64,000 nt of DNA, from the NCBI RefSeq assembly GCF_017876795.1, contig NZ_JAGIOR010000003.1, positions 186,001 through 250,000 on the forward strand, read 5' to 3'. Shown in pieces: positions 60,862 to 64,000 of this stretch. The notes beneath the pieces were generated by a model that was given only the letters and a program-made list of their open reading frames with translations, made no database searches and was not told where the DNA came from. The position numbers and the translations under genes are program-made. Source of the stretch: Rhizobium leguminosarum. Its GTDB lineage: Bacteria > Pseudomonadota > Alphaproteobacteria > Rhizobiales > Rhizobiaceae. Position 1 is the first letter of the stretch, and each line of letters begins with the position of its first letter.

Positions 60862-62769
60862 TCAGGCCTCCTTGTACCAGAATGTATCCGGCAAGTAGAT
60901 GCCGAGATAGGAGGTGGGATCGAAGCCGTAGAGGGCTTTCTCCGGCAGGTTCTGCAGCTTGGCGGCGCAAAGGACCGGCTGCAGCGTGCTGTTGATCAGC
61001 CCGATCGAGAACACCTGCTGCGTATAGAGCGACAGCATCTTGTGCCAGATCACCTGGCGCTCCTCGAATTTCGCCGTCGAGCCCCATTGGCCGAGCAGGT
61101 CGACCAGTTCGGCCGCTTCCGGCAGGTCCGGTGCGGCGCCCTCCTGGCCGGCGGAGAGGTAATGCATGCCCCAGAGCGGCCATTGCAGCTGATCGTCGAG
61201 CGTCGGTGCCAGCCCGGCCGGCGACATGTCGGCCGTCGGCACGCCATTGTCGAGGCCATACCAGATCGACATCATGATCGAACCGCTCATGGCGCGGTTG
61301 CGGAAGACGTCGCGCTGCGAGGTGCGGGTATAGAGCGCAAGGCCGATATTGGCCCAGTGATCGTGCACCAGTTCCAGCACGTCGGTATCGAGATTGCTCT
61401 CGCCGGCGGTTTCGACGGTGATCTCGGCGCGCCGCCCGTCCGGCAGCAGCCGGATGCCGTCATTGCCGCGCTGGGTCAAGCCGAGTTCGTCGAGCAGACG
61501 GTTGGCCTCGTCGGCATCGAACTTCACGAAGGCATCGGCATATTCCTGCTTGAACAGCGGGCTGTCGGGCAGAACGGTATCGGCGCTCGGCGTGCCGAGG
61601 CCGTAGAAGGCGACCATGTTGATCTCGTGCCGGTCGATCGCCAGCGACAAGGCGCGGCGCAGGCGCACGTCGCGGAAAAGGCCGCGCCACACCTCGTCGG
61701 CACAGTTGAGGTTCGGCAACAGGGTGATGCGCGAGCCGCGCGCCACCTTCCAGAGATTGACCTTCACCGGGAAGCGCTTCTCGGCCTCCTTCAGGAAGGT
61801 GTAGTCGTTGAAATCGATGCCGGTCGCCTGCAGGTCGGCCTCACCGGCGCCCGCCTTGGCGGCGATGATCGACGAGGAGGAGACATTGAGGATGAACCGG
61901 TCGAGATAGGGAAGCTGCTTGCCGGTCTCGTCGACGCGGTGGAAGAACGGGTTGCGATCGAAGACGAATTGTTCGGCCGGCAGCGGCGTCGTGTTGCGCC
62001 AGGGATCGAGCGTCGGCAGGTTGGGGTTTTCCGGCCGATAGGAGCGGGCCATCTTGATGTGCAGGTCCTGCCACTTCTTGACGCGGTTGGCCTGCATCAT
62101 CTGTTCCATCTTCGCCTGGTCAGGCTGGAACTTCTTATGGAACTGCTTGAGATAATGCGCCGGCCCGACGATGACGAGCGGGATAGGGCCGGCCAGCGTC
62201 GGTAGGAACATCGGGTTGGGTTTTTCCCAGGTGTAGCGCACCGTCAGCGGATCGAGCATCTCGAAGCGCGGCAGGCTGCCATGCGGGCGAAGCTCCAGCG
62301 CGCCGCCGCCGGGCGTCAGCTTGTCGTTCAGGATGACGTCTTCCCACCAGTAGCGGAAATCGTCGGCCGTGAACGGCTGGCCGTCGGACCATTTATGGCC
62401 CTCGCGCAGCGTGAAGGTAAAGACGGTGTCGTCCTCCGAGCGGAAATCGGCGAGGATATCCGGCTGGAACTGCAGGTGTTTGTTGTAGCCGACCATGCGG
62501 GCATAGCCGTAGATCGTCATGAAGCGGATGTCGCGCTGGCTGCCGATGATGGTGCGCACCGTGCCGCCGTAGCTGCCGGGTACAAGCCCCATTTCCTTCA
62601 GGTTGACGATGCGCGGGCGAGCGGGAATGCGCTCGGCCATCGGCGGCAGGCTGCCCGATGTCACCCGCTCCTTGAGGAATTCCGGCTCGCCGGCCTGTTC
62701 GGCCCGAAGCACCGCCGGCGCGATCGCCGCGCCGACAAGGCCGCCCAGAAATATGCGACGCGTCACCAT
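60862..62769 (-). CDS. Extracellular solute-binding protein (family 5), Tat-type signal
   Basis: A 635-residue periplasmic binding protein of the DppA/OppA class. The signal contains a twin-arginine motif (TRRIFLGGLVGAAIAP), so it is probably exported folded. Family 5 marks include DDTVFTFTLREGHKWSDGQPFTADDFRYWWED and VRLRRALSLAIDRHEIN. It is longer than typical peptide-binding proteins (about 530), a trait of some rhizobial oligosaccharide or opine binders. The ligand is not known. One base overlaps the ATPase gene. Confidence 0.92.
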   Translation of the reverse strand: MVTRRIFLGGLVGAAIAPAVLRAEQAGEPEFLKERVTSGSLPPMAERIPARPRIVNLKEMGLVPGSYGGTVRTIIGSQRDIRFMTIYGYARMVGYNKHLQFQPDILADFRSEDDTVFTFTLREGHKWSDGQPFTADDFRYWWEDVILNDKLTPGGGALELRPHGSLPRFEMLDPLTVRYTWEKPNPMFLPTLAGPIPLVIVGPAHYLKQFHKKFQPDQAKMEQMMQANRVKKWQDLHIKMARSYRPENPNLPTLDPWRNTTPLPAEQFVFDRNPFFHRVDETGKQLPYLDRFILNVSSSSIIAAKAGAGEADLQATGIDFNDYTFLKEAEKRFPVKVNLWKVARGSRITLLPNLNCADEVWRGLFRDVRLRRALSLAIDRHEINMVAFYGLGTPSADTVLPDSPLFKQEYADAFVKFDADEANRLLDELGLTQRGNDGIRLLPDGRRAEITVETAGESNLDTDVLELVHDHWANIGLALYTRTSQRDVFRNRAMSGSIMMSIWYGLDNGVPTADMSPAGLAPTLDDQLQWPLWGMHYLSAGQEGAAPDLPEAAELVDLLGQWGSTAKFEERQVIWHKMLSLYTQQVFSIGLINSTLQPVLCAAKLQNLPEKALYGFDPTSYLGIYLPDTFWYKEA

Positions 62770-64000
62770 CAGCGCAACTCCCTGGCATCGGCGCCTTTGC
62801 GGGCGCGCACCAGATGGCCGTCGCCGAGATCGGCATAGGCAAGCTCGGAGGCGTCGTCATGCTCGGCTGTGAAGGTCACGCCCCAGTTCTGCTTGTCGGC
62901 GGCGCCGTTTTCCCGGAGCGCCTTGAAATCGAGCGGCCGGTCGAGATCGGGGAAGGGCACGGCGGCGAGCAGCGATTTCGTATAGGGATGCACCGGATCA
63001 CGCAGGATGATCTCGCGCGGCGCGATCTCGACGATGCGGCCCTTGCACATGACAGCGATGCGGTCGGCCATGTAATCGACGACGGCGAGATTGTGCGAGA
63101 TGAACAGATAGGTCAGCCCCAGCTCTTTTTGCAGGTCCTTCAACAGGTTGAGGATCTGTGCCTGGACGGAGACGTCGAGCGCCGAGACCGGCTCGTCGAG
63201 GATGACGAGCTTCGGGCCGAGCGCAAGCGCCCGCGCAATCCCGATGCGTTGGCGCTGGCCGCCCGAAAAACTGTGCGGGTAACGGCTGAGATAACGCTTG
63301 TCGAGGCCGATCGCCGCCATCAAGCCTTCGACCTTTCGCTTGCGCTCGTCACTGTCGCCCCGGTCGTGGATCTCCAGAGGTTCGCTCAGGATGTTGCGCA
63401 CCGTCATGCGCGGCGAGAGCGAGGAGACCGGATCCTGGAACACCATCTGGATCTTGGTGCGCATATCCTGCAGTGCTTCGCCGCGCACTGAAAGCACGTC
63501 GATCACGTCCTTCCCGTCGTTGAACACCACCGCACCGCTGTCGGGTGTGATGGCGCGCATCAGGATCTTGCTGAGCGTCGTCTTGCCGCAACCGGATTCG
63601 CCGACCAGGCCGAGGCATTCGCCGCGGCGGATGTCGAAGCTGACGTCGTCGACGGCGTGCACGACGGCGGCTTCGTGCTTGCCGAGGAAACTGCGCTTGC
63701 GCGTCTTGTAGGTTTTCGAGAGGTTGGCGACCGAAAGCAGTGTGCCCGGCGCCTCCGCCTGCAGCGGCTTCTTCTTGCCGACGAGGGTCTCGAGATTGAC
63801 CGGCACGTCGCGCAGCGCCTTCAGCCGCTCGCCGGGTTTCATGTCGAAATGCGGGACGGCGGCCATCAGCGCCTTGAGATAGGGATGCTGCGGATTGCGG
63901 AAGATCGCCTCGACCGGCCCGGCCTCCATGATCTCGCCGTGATAGATGACGACCACCTCGTCGGCCATATTGGCAACGATGCCGAGATCGTGGGTGATGA
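62769..64000 (-). CDS. Dual-domain ABC importer ATPase (5'-truncated by window edge)
   Basis: The last 410 codons of a protein in which two ATPases (DppD-like and DppF-like) are fused. The fragment begins inside the first domain ([27 protein letters not shown], its H-loop and end). It then has a full second domain: Walker [10 protein letters not shown], signature [15 protein letters not shown], Walker [16 protein letters not shown]-loop ISHNLAVV, and an oligopeptide-type C-terminus. The real start lies beyond position 64000. It powers the importer encoded downstream. Confidence 0.93.
   Translation of the reverse strand, partial: ITHDLGIVANMADEVVVIYHGEIMEAGPVEAIFRNPQHPYLKALMAAVPHFDMKPGERLKALRDVPVNLETLVGKKKPLQAEAPGTLLSVANLSKTYKTRKRSFLGKHEAAVVHAVDDVSFDIRRGECLGLVGESGCGKTTLSKILMRAITPDSGAVVFNDGKDVIDVLSVRGEALQDMRTKIQMVFQDPVSSLSPRMTVRNILSEPLEIHDRGDSDERKRKVEGLMAAIGLDKRYLSRYPHSFSGGQRQRIGIARALALGPKLVILDEPVSALDVSVQAQILNLLKDLQKELGLTYLFISHNLAVVDYMADRIAVMCKGRIVEIAPREIILRDPVHPYTKSLLAAVPFPDLDRPLDFKALRENGAADKQNWGVTFTAEHDDASELAYADLGDGHLVRARKGADARELR

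Noticed and set aside
1..64000. tRNA, rRNA or CRISPR array
   Set aside because: No cloverleaf-like, rRNA-like or regularly spaced repeat sequence was found on reading the intergenic regions.

Overview
The window reads as chromosomal DNA of a fast-growing rhizobium (Rhizobium etli/leguminosarum type). The GC content is high and genes are packed with many ATGA-type overlaps. Supporting signs are an ActP/HmrR copper pair with its operator, a two-palindrome element that fits the Rhizobium-specific RIME repeat, two promoters matching the alphaproteobacterial general-stress (EcfG) consensus, and a cyoABCD-SURF1 operon. No tRNA, rRNA, CRISPR array or replication origin was seen. The species name is inference.

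Layout. 0-4 kb: a truncated ECF sigma factor, a small unknown protein, and the copper ATPase/MerR-regulator operon. 4-14 kb: maltooligosyl trehalose synthase, penicillin-binding protein 1C and a giant alpha-2-macroglobulin (pbpC and the macroglobulin overlap). 14-16 kb: periplasmic MsrA and a receiver-only response regulator behind an EcfG-type promoter. 16-22 kb: a TetR regulator divergent from an MFS exporter, a second MFS permease, a RIME element, a VOC protein and two LacI regulators. 22-27 kb: a small glycine-zipper protein and a heterodimeric ABC exporter. 27-32.5 kb: an FMN reductase, an FAD/NAD(P)-binding protein, a PAS-PAS hybrid histidine kinase with a second EcfG-type promoter, and an acyltransferase.

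32.6-40.3 kb: SURF1 and cyoDCBA. An intact IS5-family element sits between cyoA and a divergent MFS gene, so the former cyo upstream region is split. 40.5-49.1 kb: one tight minus-strand operon. It runs from a small HTH regulator through hyfB, hyfC, hyfE, hyfF, hyfG and hyfI homologues and ends in a membrane-anchored DUF4365-like protein. The HyfG homologue has lost the nickel-binding cysteines, so this should be an energy-converting hydrogenase-related (Ehr-type) complex and not a hydrogenase. 49.1-51.5 kb: a looser accessory stretch with a DUF1275 membrane protein, the wreck of a phenylalanine hydroxylase gene and a metallophosphoesterase.

51.5-64 kb: two minus-strand blocks. The first holds three glycosyltransferases followed by a 904-residue ABC-exporter-like protein and a lone cyclic-nucleotide-binding domain. 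The ABC protein has a ruined ATPase (no Walker A lysine, no Walker B acidic pair) and a large internal expansion in its nucleotide-binding domain. The second is a peptide/oligosaccharide ABC importer (dual ATPase, Tat-type binding protein, two permeases) that runs off the right edge. The two least ordinary systems here are the glycosyltransferase/pseudo-ABC/cNMP cassette and the nickel-less Hyf operon with its DUF4365-like tail gene.
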